A DNA stretch of 54,009 bases, taken from NCBI GenBank assembly GCA_903847915.1, contig CAINEW010000028.1, forward strand, positions 1 to 54,009, read 5' to 3'. The translations under genes and the position numbers were made by a program. Below are positions 28,971 through 38,086 of this stretch, in pieces. Under the pieces are notes generated by a model, which had not been told where the DNA came from, did no database searches, and saw nothing but the letters and a program-made list of their open reading frames with translations. Within the stretch, counting starts at the first letter, position 1. The number at the start of each line of letters is the position of its first letter. The stretch comes from an uncultured bacterium (GTDB lineage: Bacteria > Patescibacteriota > Minisyncoccia > UBA6257 > GWB1-50-10).

Positions 28971-30254
28971 TTATAAATATTGTTGAGGATTTAAGTCTCC
29001 ACCTACAGGCATGGGACCACATACACGTGAAGATTGTGTGCCCTCGGGGAATCCTGGACGTGCAGGCGTAAGTGTTTGAGAAGCAAACACCGTGAAATGG
29101 AGATGGGGTCCTGTTGCCCATCCTGTTTTTCCCATATATCCGATTACTTGCCCTTTTAATACTTTTTGTCCGATGGTTACTATTTGCCCCGCCATATGAC
29201 CATAGAGTGTGGTGAGGCCGTTATCGTGTTTAATAACAACCAATTTCCCATAGGCAGCTCTTTTACAATAAAGATCTTGGTTAGCAACATTAATTACCGT
29301 GCCGTCGTGTGCGGCAAAAATTTCTGTTCCGACTGGCGCAGCGATGTCTACACCATTATGAAATTTTCCTTTATAAGTTTTTAATGCAAATTTAGTAGCT
29401 CCATATCCTTGAGAAAGGCGTCCCCCATTTACTGGCCAAAGTAATAAACCATTTCGTGGCATTGGTAACATATTAGGATTAATATTTTTACGAAGTTCAG
29501 ATTCTACCTTTTCTATTTCTGCAGAAATTTCTGTTTGTAATTGTTCTAACGCTGATAGTTGCTCTTGAAACACTTTTTCTTTGTTTTTTGTGGATTCAAG
29601 AAGCTGATTTTTTTCTTGTTTTTGCTCCTGAATTATTTTTTGACGCACAGTAAGTGTGAGGCGCTCTTGTTCGCGAGAATTTTTCTTTGTTTTTGTTTCG
29701 TTTAGTTTGTCTTCTAATTCATCATGAAGTGATTGGAGATCGTTCACGGTATTTTTTAGCGTATTATTGAGTGTTGCAATTGTTTGTAATTCACCCACAC
29801 TTTCACTTAAACTTTCGTTGCGAAGTAGTGAGGTGAATGCGTTTTCATGTTCCTTTTGCTGAAGCGCAAAAAGAAGCTTTTTAATTCCTTCTTGTTTTGT
29901 TTCGATGCGATCTTCTAGATCTGCTATTTGATCTTTTGTATCTTCAATTTCAAGTCCTAATTTTTCAATGGTAATTGTATTTGCTTTTACAGAAAGATTT
30001 AATTGACCTACAGTAGCATCAATTGATTTTAACTGTGTTTTAATACTATTTTTTGATGCGGCAATTTCATCAAGATTTTTTTGCACAAGTTCTTTTTGTG
30101 ATTGAATTTTTTGTAATTCAACACTTTTTTGATCGATCAAATCTTTAAGCGTTCCTCCTTGTGTGTCTTTTGTTTGCGCAAAGAGCACAGGAAAATGTAA
30201 ATTGGCAAAAATAAAGAACAGAACAAACCCTATTTTTATCTGAAAATAATTCAT
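28971..30254 (-). CDS. Murein hydrolase activator/M23 (LytM) peptidase, EnvC-like
   Basis: 427 residues: signal peptide (about 1-26, FVLFFIFANLHFPVLFAQ), a long coiled coil (about 35-270, rich in Lys/Glu/Gln), then a C-terminal LytM domain. Metal-site residues are visible: HNGVDIAAPVGTEIFAAHDG (HxxxD) and GWATGPHLHF (HxH), with YGHMAGQIVTIGQ between. Since the zinc ligands appear intact it may be a real endopeptidase rather than a pure EnvC-type activator. It acts outside the membrane on peptidoglycan, probably at division. Middle gene of the gltX operon. Confidence 0.88.
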   Translation of the reverse strand: MNYFQIKIGFVLFFIFANLHFPVLFAQTKDTQGGTLKDLIDQKSVELQKIQSQKELVQKNLDEIAASKNSIKTQLKSIDATVGQLNLSVKANTITIEKLGLEIEDTKDQIADLEDRIETKQEGIKKLLFALQQKEHENAFTSLLRNESLSESVGELQTIATLNNTLKNTVNDLQSLHDELEDKLNETKTKKNSREQERLTLTVRQKIIQEQKQEKNQLLESTKNKEKVFQEQLSALEQLQTEISAEIEKVESELRKNINPNMLPMPRNGLLLWPVNGGRLSQGYGATKFALKTYKGKFHNGVDIAAPVGTEIFAAHDGTVINVANQDLYCKRAAYGKLVVIKHDNGLTTLYGHMAGQIVTIGQKVLKGQVIGYMGKTGWATGPHLHFTVFASQTLTPARPGFPEGTQSSRVCGPMPVGGDLNPQQYL

Positions 30255-30261
30255 GATATTT

Positions 30262-31692
30262 TTAAGAACGATCTCGTAGTGCTCCTTCTATTTTTTGAAT
30301 AGCGTGTGCGATACGGACGAGCGATTCTTTTTTTCCTAGCGCAGTGAGCAATTCAATTGGTCCTGGAGACATTTCTTTTCCTGAAAGAGCAACACGAAGG
30401 GGCCACAACACCATTCCCCTTCCCCGTTCGTTTGCAATTCCCATTATTTTTTCATTGAGTGCTGATTCGTTAAATTCATTCTCTGAAATATTTTTAATAA
30501 ATTGTTCTGTTTCTTTTAACGAAGATTCTGTGTCGTGTGTTGTTGTTCCTTTAAAAAGCAAAAGAGAGGCGGGATATTCTGGAAGCTCAAAAAATAATTT
30601 GGCATTTGTTATGAATTCGTTTATTTTTCTCATTCTATTTTTTTCAAGATGAATCACGCGCATCAAACGGTCTTTATCATTTTTCCATTCGGGAGGAATA
30701 TGAGGCACAAGCAATTCTTTTAATGTTTCATCGCTCATGAGCTTGATGTGTGCCATATTTAACCAATCTAATTTTTCTGGATTGAATACTGCGCCTGCTT
30801 TTTGTACGCGTTTCATATCAAACTCGTTTATAATTTCTTCCGTGGTCAGCACTTCCCTATCTTTTTCAGGGTGCCACCCTAAGAGTGCCAACATATTAAT
30901 CATCGCCGAGGCGAGATAGCCCTGCTCTTTGTAATCTAACATAGAGCTTGTTAATGTGCGCTTTGAAAGTTTTTTTCGATCGGCGCCTAAAATAAACGGG
31001 AGATGTCCGTAATGCACTTGAGGAAATCCGAGTGCTTCTTGAAGAGCGATTTGTTTTGGCGTGTTCGGTGTGTGATCTTCTCCGCGAATGACGTGGGTAA
31101 TCTGCGTTTCATAATCGTCTACTACCACGGCAAAATTATAAAGTGGCTCGGTAAGTGATTTTGCAATGATAATGTCACCGAATAATGCAGTATCAAATTC
31201 TACCTTCCCGCGCACCATATCCGTGAACGCGATTCTTTTCTCCGGCATACGAAAACGAATAGTCGCTTGTTCGCCTTTTTCTAACCGTGTTTCTGCATCT
31301 TCTTTTTTTATGTGCCGACATTTTCCTCCATATTTTGGCGCAATCCCTTGACTCATCTGTGCTTGATATTCCGCTTCTAATTCTTCGGATGTACAAAAAC
31401 AATAATATGCCTGATTCGTATCAAATAATTTTTTGACGTAATGCGCATAGCGATCTCCTCGTTCACTTTGATGAATAATCGGTTCATCGGATTCTATCCC
31501 GAGCCATTTGAGTGCCGAAAGTGCCATTTCTTCATATTCTTTTTTTGAACGCTCTTTATCGGTATCTTCAATACGTATCAAAAAAGTGCCCTTGTGATGA
31601 CGGGCAAAAAGCCAGTTAAAAAGCGCGGTACGAGCATTTCCTAAGCTAAAAGGGCCTGTGGGAGAGGGTGCAAAACGAACGCGGATAGACAT
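30262..31692 (-). CDS. gltX: Glutamyl-tRNA synthetase (divergent HIGH motif)
   Basis: 476 residues, normal for GluRS. N-terminus RVRFAPSPTGPFSLGNARTA aligns with PSPTGxLHIGxAR, but the first His of HIGH is Ser here (FSLGN). The KMSKS equivalent is intact (GADRKKLSKRTLTS, near 245). LRIED-type motif (FLIRIEDTDKERSKKEYEEM) and the catalytic-domain stretch YNFAVVVDDYETQITHVIRG are present, and a helical anticodon-binding domain follows. A Cys set at residues ~98-125 (YCFCTSEE ... GGKCRH) fits a zinc-binding site as in other GluRS. First gene of the operon with the M23 peptidase and FemAB protein. Whether it is discriminating cannot be told. Confidence 0.93.
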   Translation of the reverse strand: MSIRVRFAPSPTGPFSLGNARTALFNWLFARHHKGTFLIRIEDTDKERSKKEYEEMALSALKWLGIESDEPIIHQSERGDRYAHYVKKLFDTNQAYYCFCTSEELEAEYQAQMSQGIAPKYGGKCRHIKKEDAETRLEKGEQATIRFRMPEKRIAFTDMVRGKVEFDTALFGDIIIAKSLTEPLYNFAVVVDDYETQITHVIRGEDHTPNTPKQIALQEALGFPQVHYGHLPFILGADRKKLSKRTLTSSMLDYKEQGYLASAMINMLALLGWHPEKDREVLTTEEIINEFDMKRVQKAGAVFNPEKLDWLNMAHIKLMSDETLKELLVPHIPPEWKNDKDRLMRVIHLEKNRMRKINEFITNAKLFFELPEYPASLLLFKGTTTHDTESSLKETEQFIKNISENEFNESALNEKIMGIANERGRGMVLWPLRVALSGKEMSPGPIELLTALGKKESLVRIAHAIQKIEGALRDRS

Positions 31693-31735
31693 AGACGCAT
31701 TATACCCTATTTTCCTCTATTTTACGAGTGTTTTT

Positions 31736-31763
31736 AGTCCGCCTTCGCCAGTTAGCGAATGGC
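31736..31763. repeat. CCGCC-type palindrome
   Basis: GTCCGCCTTCGC-cagtta-GCGAATGGC: an 8-9 bp stem with one mismatch, upstream of gltX (- strand) and just before the promoter of the 31848 gene. Confidence 0.55.
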
Positions 31764-31769
31764 TGATTG

Positions 31770-31799
31770 ACAGATTTATATTGTATATGTTATGATGAA
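31770..31799 (+). promoter_or_regulatory. Promoter for the 31848 gene
   Basis: TTGACA followed by GATTTATATTGTATATGT (18 bp) and TATGAT. The TTGACAGATTTATA stretch is also found at 52797-52810. Confidence 0.55.
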
Positions 31800-31847
31800 A
31801 ACTGAATAATTAACAATTATATATCAATAAATTGAAAGAGATTTAAA

Positions 31848-32156
31848 ATGATCCGTTTTATGTTTTTCTTAGCTTCAGTGCTTTTATGGAGTGATGTGTT
31901 TTTTAATTTTCTGCCTGAAGGCGGACGTAACTCAATAATGCCAGCGTGCTTTTTTTCAATTGTTTTTATTTTATTATGGTTTTATGTATTACGCGTATGG
32001 CCTGGAAAATGTCGAATAGGAGGAACACATAAACCAAAACGTTACACTGGAGAATTTGAAGGTGTAGAAATATGGCACGAAGATTGTAAAAAATGTGGCA
32101 AGACCATTGCCCATGGAAATTATTATGGACTAGGAGAAACTTACCGCTATCCGTAG
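31848..32156 (+). CDS. Hypothetical membrane protein with C-terminal Cys pairs
   Basis: 102 residues with two hydrophobic segments (about 2-20 and 31-50), then a cytoplasmic or external tail of ~50 residues with CRIGG and DCKKCGK. The CxxC pair plus His (THKP, WHEDC) may hold a zinc. The ribosome-binding site is weak (AAAGAGA). Closed by a terminator shared with murG. Not recognised. Confidence 0.6.
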   Translation: MIRFMFFLASVLLWSDVFFNFLPEGGRNSIMPACFFSIVFILLWFYVLRVWPGKCRIGGTHKPKRYTGEFEGVEIWHEDCKKCGKTIAHGNYYGLGETYRYP

Positions 32157-32164
32157 TTAAAAAT

Positions 32165-32200
32165 AAAAGACCGTTTAATCAAGAATGGTCTTTTTTATTT
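32165..32200. terminator. Terminator between convergent genes, overlapping the murG stop
   Basis: AAAAGACC ... GGTCTTTTTTATTTT; it overlaps the last codons of murG (stop at 32195-32197). Confidence 0.75.
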
Positions 32201-33322
32201 TCCTCCCAAAATTATTATTTCTTGGGCGAGGGTTTTGGCGGAATCGGGTTTGAAGAAATGAAGAGCTGATTCGCTCATTTTCTTTATTTTTTCTTTATTT
32301 CCTAATAGATTTTTTAATTGTGAAAGGAAAATGTTTATTTTTAAATTATCTTCTTCCATCACGACCGCCGCACCTTCTTTTTCGTACGTGTAGGCATTAA
32401 TGCGTTGATGATCATTTGCCGCACTCCTTAATGGCACGAGAATTGAAGGTTTACCCGCAGAGGCGATTTCAAAAATAGCTCCCGAACCTGCGCGAGAAAA
32501 CACAATGTCTGATGCGGTGAGTGCATCGCTCATTTCTTCTGCGGATAAGTGCGCACTCATTTTATATTCTTTCTTTTTTTCTTCTGATACTTCATGAAGC
32601 GCTATTTGCGCATTAAGATTCGCTTGAGCGCCATTTATTTCTCCCGTTTGATGTTCAATTTGTACGAGCTCAAGAAGCTCTTTAAGATTTTCTGTAATAA
32701 ATTCGTTCAGCGAAAGTGCACCCTGTGATCCTCCCAACACAAGCATCAATGGTTTTTGTGTATTGAATCCTAATTTTTCTTTTTCTACCACACCCTCCCC
32801 TTCTTTTCTTTCTCTTTGCGCGATTTCTTTTCTTATCGGGTTGCCCACCAGTGCCGTTTTATTTTTCGGAAAAAATGAGGCAGCATTTTGAAATGCAATA
32901 CCAATTTTTTTTGCAAAAGAAGAACAGAGACGATTAGTAAATCCCGGCACACTGTCGGACTCATGAATAATCACCGGAATTCTATACCACCATGCCATAA
33001 TTACCACGGGAAATGCCCCCGGTCCTCCTTTTGAAAATACCACGTCTGGCATAAGGAAATAGAGCCGTAGAAAGGCCTGAAATAGGCCTAAAATGAGCTT
33101 AAACGGCTCCAAAAGTGTCATCGGTGTAAGATAGCGCCTTAGCTTGCTTCCACTGATTTTATAGATTTTGACTCCATATTTTTGAAACTCATTATTCCAT
33201 GGACTTTGAGGGCCCATAAAAGATATTTCCGCCGTGGGCGCTTGTGATTTTAATTCTTGGAGTACTGCAATTAACGGATAGATATGTCCGCCTGTGCCTC
33301 CGCCAGTTAAGAGAATGCGCAT
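32195..33322 (-). CDS. murG: UDP-GlcNAc:undecaprenyl-PP-MurNAc-pentapeptide GlcNAc transferase
   Basis: 375 residues. N-terminal glycine loop MRILLTGGGTGGHIYPLIAV and the C-terminal UDP-GlcNAc site with SRAGSGAIFEIASAGKPSIL then VPLRSAANDHQRINA are diagnostic. It converts lipid I to lipid II on the inner face of the membrane. A charged insertion around 215-250 (EIHQTGEINGAQANLNAQIA region) is longer than usual. Last gene of the wall block scpA-scpB-dacA-like-mraY-amidohydrolase-ftsW-murG. An 89-bp AT-rich spacer separates it from ftsW. Confidence 0.96.
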   Translation of the reverse strand: MRILLTGGGTGGHIYPLIAVLQELKSQAPTAEISFMGPQSPWNNEFQKYGVKIYKISGSKLRRYLTPMTLLEPFKLILGLFQAFLRLYFLMPDVVFSKGGPGAFPVVIMAWWYRIPVIIHESDSVPGFTNRLCSSFAKKIGIAFQNAASFFPKNKTALVGNPIRKEIAQRERKEGEGVVEKEKLGFNTQKPLMLVLGGSQGALSLNEFITENLKELLELVQIEHQTGEINGAQANLNAQIALHEVSEEKKKEYKMSAHLSAEEMSDALTASDIVFSRAGSGAIFEIASAGKPSILVPLRSAANDHQRINAYTYEKEGAAVVMEEDNLKINIFLSQLKNLLGNKEKIKKMSESALHFFKPDSAKTLAQEIIILGGK

Positions 33323-33339
33323 ATAGTAAAAAAATGAAT

Positions 33340-33409
33340 TAATTTTGAATTTTGATTAAATTTTTAATTATATAATTAATTATTGATTCAAAATTCATAA
33401 TTCAAAATT
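33340..33409. repeat. AT-rich imperfect inverted repeat between ftsW and murG
   Basis: AATTTTGAATTTTGATT (33341-33357) is mirrored by TTGATTCAAAATTCATAATT and CAAAATT at 33383-33409, around ATTATATAATTAAT. No T-tract typical of a terminator; probably a decayed repeat. Confidence 0.45.
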
Positions 33410-33411
33410 AG

Positions 33412-34518
33412 TTATCGACTGTATCTAGATATGTTAACGACTATTCCACTCATGGTCAAAAAGACCGCGAGCGCCGTGCCTCCGTAACTTACAAATGGGA
33501 GTGGTACGCCCGTGAGCGGCATAATACCAGAAATGGCGGCGATATTTACAAACGCTTGAAGTCCCATGACTGATATAAATCCTGTGACGAGCAGTCGACT
33601 AAAACCATCAGGAGCTTTTCGCGCAATCATCATTCCCCGCCAGATCAACGAAAAGAAAAGGAATATAAATGTGATAGCACCAATGAATCCTAATTCTTCA
33701 CCGATTACAGCAAAAATAGAATCACCAATTGGTTCTGGAAGGTAGTGGAGTTTTGTAGTCGATTTTCCAAACCCTACACCCGTAATGCCTCCCGAACCAA
33801 TGGCGAGGAGTGCCTGATTGATGTGATACGATGCGCCGGCGACATCACGATCGGGATTTAAAAACGTCATGACGCGCGAAAGACGATAGGGCGAAAAATA
33901 AATCACGACTGACAATCCCACCGCGACCACTAATACCGATGCCACAAGAAAACGAATACGCGCGCCTGCAGTAAAGTAGGTTAAGACCGAGGCGCCGAAA
34001 ATGAGTGCAGCGGTGGTCGTTGCAGGTTGCAATAACAGCAAGAGCATCACTCCTCCTACTAAAATAAGAAATGGGAAAAATCCGTCCTTAAAACTTTTTC
34101 CGCGAATCTGACTTTTACTAATCCACGCCGCGAGATACATAAAGAAAAATAGTTTCAATAATTCTGCGGGTTGAAAACTGAACGCACCCACACTCACCCA
34201 TCGATCCCCCCCTTTTGCATGAAATCCAAGAGGAGTGAATACCACCACAAGAAAAAATAATCCTACACACAATAACGGCATCGCATATTTTTCCCACTGC
34301 CGATAATACAGCAATGCTCCTATCATAAATCCTACCAATCCCGGCAAAAGACCGTAGAGCGCTTGATGCGCAAGATAGTAATAACTATCACCAAATTTTT
34401 CGCGTGCGAGATCGGACGATGCACTCGTGAGCATCACAAGGCCAAAAGTTACAATAAGTGCCAAAAGTCCTATAAATACATAATCTGGTTGACCACCTTT
34501 TAAAAATTTTAATTTCAT
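33412..34518 (-). CDS. ftsW: SEDS peptidoglycan glycosyltransferase FtsW (or RodA)
   Basis: 368 residues with about ten membrane helices. SEDS signatures: GGDRWVSVGAFSFQPAELLK near residue 100, GGITGVGFGKSTTKLHYLPE near 235 and DSIFAVIGEELGFIGA near 258, with PLPFVSYGGTALAVFLTMSG at the end. The protein polymerises lipid II for the septum or side wall. The position between mraY and murG favours FtsW over RodA, but the sequences alone cannot settle this. Confidence 0.93.
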   Translation of the reverse strand: MKLKFLKGGQPDYVFIGLLALIVTFGLVMLTSASSDLAREKFGDSYYYLAHQALYGLLPGLVGFMIGALLYYRQWEKYAMPLLCVGLFFLVVVFTPLGFHAKGGDRWVSVGAFSFQPAELLKLFFFMYLAAWISKSQIRGKSFKDGFFPFLILVGGVMLLLLLQPATTTAALIFGASVLTYFTAGARIRFLVASVLVVAVGLSVVIYFSPYRLSRVMTFLNPDRDVAGASYHINQALLAIGSGGITGVGFGKSTTKLHYLPEPIGDSIFAVIGEELGFIGAITFIFLFFSLIWRGMMIARKAPDGFSRLLVTGFISVMGLQAFVNIAAISGIMPLTGVPLPFVSYGGTALAVFLTMSGIVVNISRYSR

Positions 34519-34531
34519 TTTAAAGGTATTA

Positions 34532-36019
34532 TTAATCTTTTGCTCGTACTCGTAATGTTTTTCCTCCTCTTTTTTTTGTTATTTTTCCCTGATCTAGTGT
34601 TTTAATGCCGTTTACAAACACATAATGAGGAATGCTTTCTTTCAATACTACGATATCTGCAAAATACCCCTCTTTAAGCATTCCTCGTTTTTTGATGCGA
34701 TATTTTTTAGCGGGCGATGCCGTGAGTTTTTGAATGGCACGCTCTCGTGAAAGTATACCGTCTTCGTTCGCTTTTTTAAGAAATTGGAGAAACGATGAGG
34801 CATCATTTCCTGTTCTTTTTGGTATTCCTGCACTATATGAGGAAATAAATCCGTAAGGACTATACAGCAAAGAATTAGGAATGGTATGTTTTAATGTATA
34901 TCCCCAATTTCCTCTCATTTGAGTAATACGCAATATATCAATTATTGCCTCTCCGTAACTCATGTTTCTTATGGTCGCATATGTTTCTACTTTTTTCCCT
35001 TCAAGAAAATGAAATGAAGGATCGTTTATGTGTGCAATGTACAAATGACGCGGCGCATGCAATTCCATATAATCAATCAATTCCTGTATATGATGAAATT
35101 GGTGCATGTGATGAAAAAGCATTTCTTTTTCTTGTGCCCATTGAGGGAGTATATTTACAAACGGAATGGTATGTTCATGTGCACATGTACAATCATAATG
35201 AATATGTGCGCGTGATGATTTTTTTTCAATTGTTTCTAATATAAGACCTCCCCCTGTTTCATCAAGTGGCACTGAAGAGAGGTGAGTATATTCTATGTTT
35301 GCTCCTGTACGCATTGAAAGTTCGAGCGTTGCTTTAAATGCATTTACTGTATGTTCTGGATTGTCTGTTTCTTTTGTGATTGCATATACCGCACTCGCTT
35401 CTGCAAGAACATGTGCAACATACTCTTCTTCGTGAGATGGGATACGGCGCATGTGGATGGATGAGGAATTGAGTGATACACCAAGTGCGCCTTCTTGTAT
35501 TCCTTCTTGTATTGATCGTCCTAATGCATGAAGCTCTCTTTCAGTGAGATCTTGGCTTAAATGACTTGTATACGCATGACGAAGCGTTGTATATCCAAGG
35601 AGTGTTCCATAATTTACACTTATGTTTTGCTGATCGACTATATTCAAAAAATCATGAAGTGATTTCCATCCTATATTGTGACCATAAAGGGATGTCCATT
35701 TTTGAAGCAGTAAATGCGCATCACACATCAATGGAGCAAGTGATACACTTTCATTTCCTCCGATGATAGTAGTAACGCCATGGCGTATGTAATCATCTAA
35801 TGAATTTTTAAAAAGAGACCAATAATGATCTGCCGTACTTCCTATTTCTATAAATCCCGGAATTACCTCGCTTCCTTTTGCATCAATCACTTCTGTGTGT
35901 TTTTCTAATTTTATTTGTCCAATACGAATAATACGATCGTGATCAATTAACACATCTGCCTCACGTGATATATCTCCTGAACCATCATAAATAATTCCGT
36001 TCTTGATTAACGTCCGCAT
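34532..36019 (-). CDS. N-acyl-D-amino-acid deacylase-like amidohydrolase with altered metal motif
   Basis: 495 residues. The amidohydrolase frame is clear: LIKNGIIYDGSGDISREADV, AKGSEVIPGFIEIG, HGVTTIIGGNESVSLAPL and the C-terminal ASPAKKYRIKKRGMLKEGYF then ADIVVL. In D-aminoacylases the strand after PGFID has HxHxD; here it reads GSTADHY, so the first two metal His are missing. His-rich stretches elsewhere (YDCTCAHEHTIPF, LYIAHINDPSFHF) may keep one metal site. It lies between mraY and ftsW, so a D-amino-acid-containing wall peptide is a plausible substrate, by context only. Confidence 0.75.
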   Translation of the reverse strand: MRTLIKNGIIYDGSGDISREADVLIDHDRIIRIGQIKLEKHTEVIDAKGSEVIPGFIEIGSTADHYWSLFKNSLDDYIRHGVTTIIGGNESVSLAPLMCDAHLLLQKWTSLYGHNIGWKSLHDFLNIVDQQNISVNYGTLLGYTTLRHAYTSHLSQDLTERELHALGRSIQEGIQEGALGVSLNSSSIHMRRIPSHEEEYVAHVLAEASAVYAITKETDNPEHTVNAFKATLELSMRTGANIEYTHLSSVPLDETGGGLILETIEKKSSRAHIHYDCTCAHEHTIPFVNILPQWAQEKEMLFHHMHQFHHIQELIDYMELHAPRHLYIAHINDPSFHFLEGKKVETYATIRNMSYGEAIIDILRITQMRGNWGYTLKHTIPNSLLYSPYGFISSYSAGIPKRTGNDASSFLQFLKKANEDGILSRERAIQKLTASPAKKYRIKKRGMLKEGYFADIVVLKESIPHYVFVNGIKTLDQGKITKKRGGKTLRVRAKD

Positions 36020-36062
36020 TGTTTTATTCTCTTATTATATACTTATTTGTTTTCTTCTCACA

Positions 36063-37109
36063 CTAAATAAATCGCGCGAGGAAAAAAATTACCAACCCTA
36101 CAATTGCGCTTACCATATTAATAATCCAAAAACGCATTGTAACCTGACTTTCTGGCCACCCTAATGCTTCAAAATGATGATGAAACGGTGCAGAAAGAAA
36201 TATTTTCTTTTTTCTTATTTTTTTACTTGTTACCTGGATAATAACCGAAAGTGATTCTAATACCATAATCATTGCAAAAAATGGAAGGAAAAACATAGTA
36301 TTAGTAAGCATCGCAACTACCCCAAGCGTAATTCCTAACGACATAGATCCTGTATCTCCCATAAAAAATCGGGCAGGATAAATATTAAACCATAAAAATG
36401 CGAGGAGCCCTCCTAAAATAACCGCGTTCATTGCAGCAAGATCATAACGCCCCAATGCAAATGACACGATAGTGTAAGCACCAAACGCGAAAAAGAAAAT
36501 ACCCCCCGCAAGCCCATCAAGTCCGTCAGTTTCATTAGAAGAAAATGCAGTTGCGGTTAACACAAAAATAAATATAGGAATATACCACCATCCTACAATA
36601 ATATTTCCTAAAAATGGCACGGTGAGCACGTCAAATCCTAATTTTGCATAAAACCACCACGCACCGATAGCCGCAACGCCTACATATAATAATAACCTGT
36701 TTTTCATAGAAAGCCCTCCTCCTTTTGGTCCTTTTTTTAAAATGCCGAACATATCGTCTACAAATCCGAAAAGTGCTGCAAGAAGAAGCGCTGCAAGAGG
36801 CAAGTAGGTTTCTCTTCGTTCTACAAAATTAAGATATGATGAAAATCCATCAAACCAACTTCCTAGTCCCCAAAATAATAATGCAAGAATAATTACTGTC
36901 CCCCACACAATAATTCCTCCCATCGTGGGTGTTCCTACCTTATTTTTATGAAGCGCATTAAAGATAGGCGCTTCTTGTGCATCGCGAATATTATTTTTTC
37001 TTAAATTTAATTTAATTAATATGCGCATTACAAAAGGCGTAAAAAACAATGCAAAAGTAAATGCGATAGCAAAAAGAATAAGAATACGAATAGCTTCAAA
37101 TACAATCAT
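36063..37109 (-). CDS. mraY: Phospho-N-acetylmuramoyl-pentapeptide transferase
   Basis: 348 residues, about ten membrane helices. Motifs: KVGTPTMGGIIVWGTVIILA near residue 55, FGFVDDMFG (catalytic Asp pair) near 115, NETDGLDGLAGG near 190 and APFHHHFEALGWPESQV near 310. It makes lipid I from UDP-MurNAc-pentapeptide and undecaprenyl phosphate. The first Leu of the usual NLTDGLDG is Glu here. It follows the D,D-carboxypeptidase gene by 6 bp in an operon. Confidence 0.96.
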   Translation of the reverse strand: MIVFEAIRILILFAIAFTFALFFTPFVMRILIKLNLRKNNIRDAQEAPIFNALHKNKVGTPTMGGIIVWGTVIILALLFWGLGSWFDGFSSYLNFVERRETYLPLAALLLAALFGFVDDMFGILKKGPKGGGLSMKNRLLLYVGVAAIGAWWFYAKLGFDVLTVPFLGNIIVGWWYIPIFIFVLTATAFSSNETDGLDGLAGGIFFFAFGAYTIVSFALGRYDLAAMNAVILGGLLAFLWFNIYPARFFMGDTGSMSLGITLGVVAMLTNTMFFLPFFAMIMVLESLSVIIQVTSKKIRKKKIFLSAPFHHHFEALGWPESQVTMRFWIINMVSAIVGLVIFFLARFI

Positions 37110-37115
37110 AGATAT

Positions 37116-38075
37116 TTAGAAAATATATGCTCTTTTTATCCATTCAAATAATGTGGTTGTTTCTATTTTTCTGTTCTGACTTCCTAATAATACCATCATA
37201 ATTCGCTGATCTCCTAAAGAAAAAATTGCTACAAGATTTTCTTGTGCCTCCGGAGAAGTTCCTGTTTTTCCTCCCAAAAATGTTGGATCGTTTATAAAAG
37301 GGTTTATATTTTTTACCACATGACTTACCCCATCATTTAATGGTTGTGCAATAAACGAGGGAATACGTGTCCATGAAAGTATTGTAGGATGTTCTCGTGC
37401 AATAAATTCGATGAGCAATGCCATGTCGTGAGCAGTAGTAGCATTGAGATTATTAAGTCCTGCAGCATCATAAAAAAGGGAGTTTTTCATTCCTATTTCT
37501 TCTGCCTTTTTATTGAGCCGTCGCGCCATTTCTGTTTTTCCTCCTATAGATTCTTCAAATGCTGATGCCGCATCATTTGATGATGCGATTAGCATTATTT
37601 TCATGAGATCTTGAGCGGTATATACTTCTCCGCTTTGCAGTCCTCCTTGATCGCCTAATGTATGAACCGCAAGTTCGCTTATAGGGATTTTTTTATTTTC
37701 CCCTATATTCTCAAGCACAATTACACTTGTAAGTAATTTTGTAAGTGATGCTGCAGGCCACGGGACATTCGCGCGCAAACTAAAAAGAGGTGTATAAGAA
37801 TCTAATGATTTTACCAAAACTCCCTCCGCATTGATTGTTGGGTCAAGTATGTCCCATTTTCTTGTTTGCTCTTCTTTTTTTTCTTTGGTTGTATCTGAAA
37901 ATGATGCCGATTTCTGAAACGAGAGAGACGATCCCTGATTAGATTGAATGTTATTTTTAGAAAACAAATTAATATTTTTTTGTGAAAATGCTTTAGGAGA
38001 AATTAATTGATTGCTTATAATCAACGAGAAGAATACTACTAAGCATAAAATAAGTGTTTGAGTTTTTGAAAGCAT
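37116..38075 (-). CDS. D-alanyl-D-alanine carboxypeptidase (S11, DacA-like)
   Basis: 319 residues with an N-terminal signal anchor (about 5-24, TQTLILCLVVFFSLIISNQL). Active-site triad of the penicillin-binding fold: SLTK (in PWPAASLTKLLTSVIVLE, near 108), SSNDAASAFEE (SxN, near 167) and GGKTGTSPEAQ (KTG, near 271). It trims the terminal D-Ala of peptidoglycan stems outside the membrane. It lacks the long C-terminal amphipathic anchor of larger PBPs. Co-transcribed with scpB upstream and mraY downstream. Confidence 0.9.
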   Translation of the reverse strand: MLSKTQTLILCLVVFFSLIISNQLISPKAFSQKNINLFSKNNIQSNQGSSLSFQKSASFSDTTKEKKEEQTRKWDILDPTINAEGVLVKSLDSYTPLFSLRANVPWPAASLTKLLTSVIVLENIGENKKIPISELAVHTLGDQGGLQSGEVYTAQDLMKIMLIASSNDAASAFEESIGGKTEMARRLNKKAEEIGMKNSLFYDAAGLNNLNATTAHDMALLIEFIAREHPTILSWTRIPSFIAQPLNDGVSHVVKNINPFINDPTFLGGKTGTSPEAQENLVAIFSLGDQRIMMVLLGSQNRKIETTTLFEWIKRAYIF

Positions 38076-38086
38076 AAATAATATTG

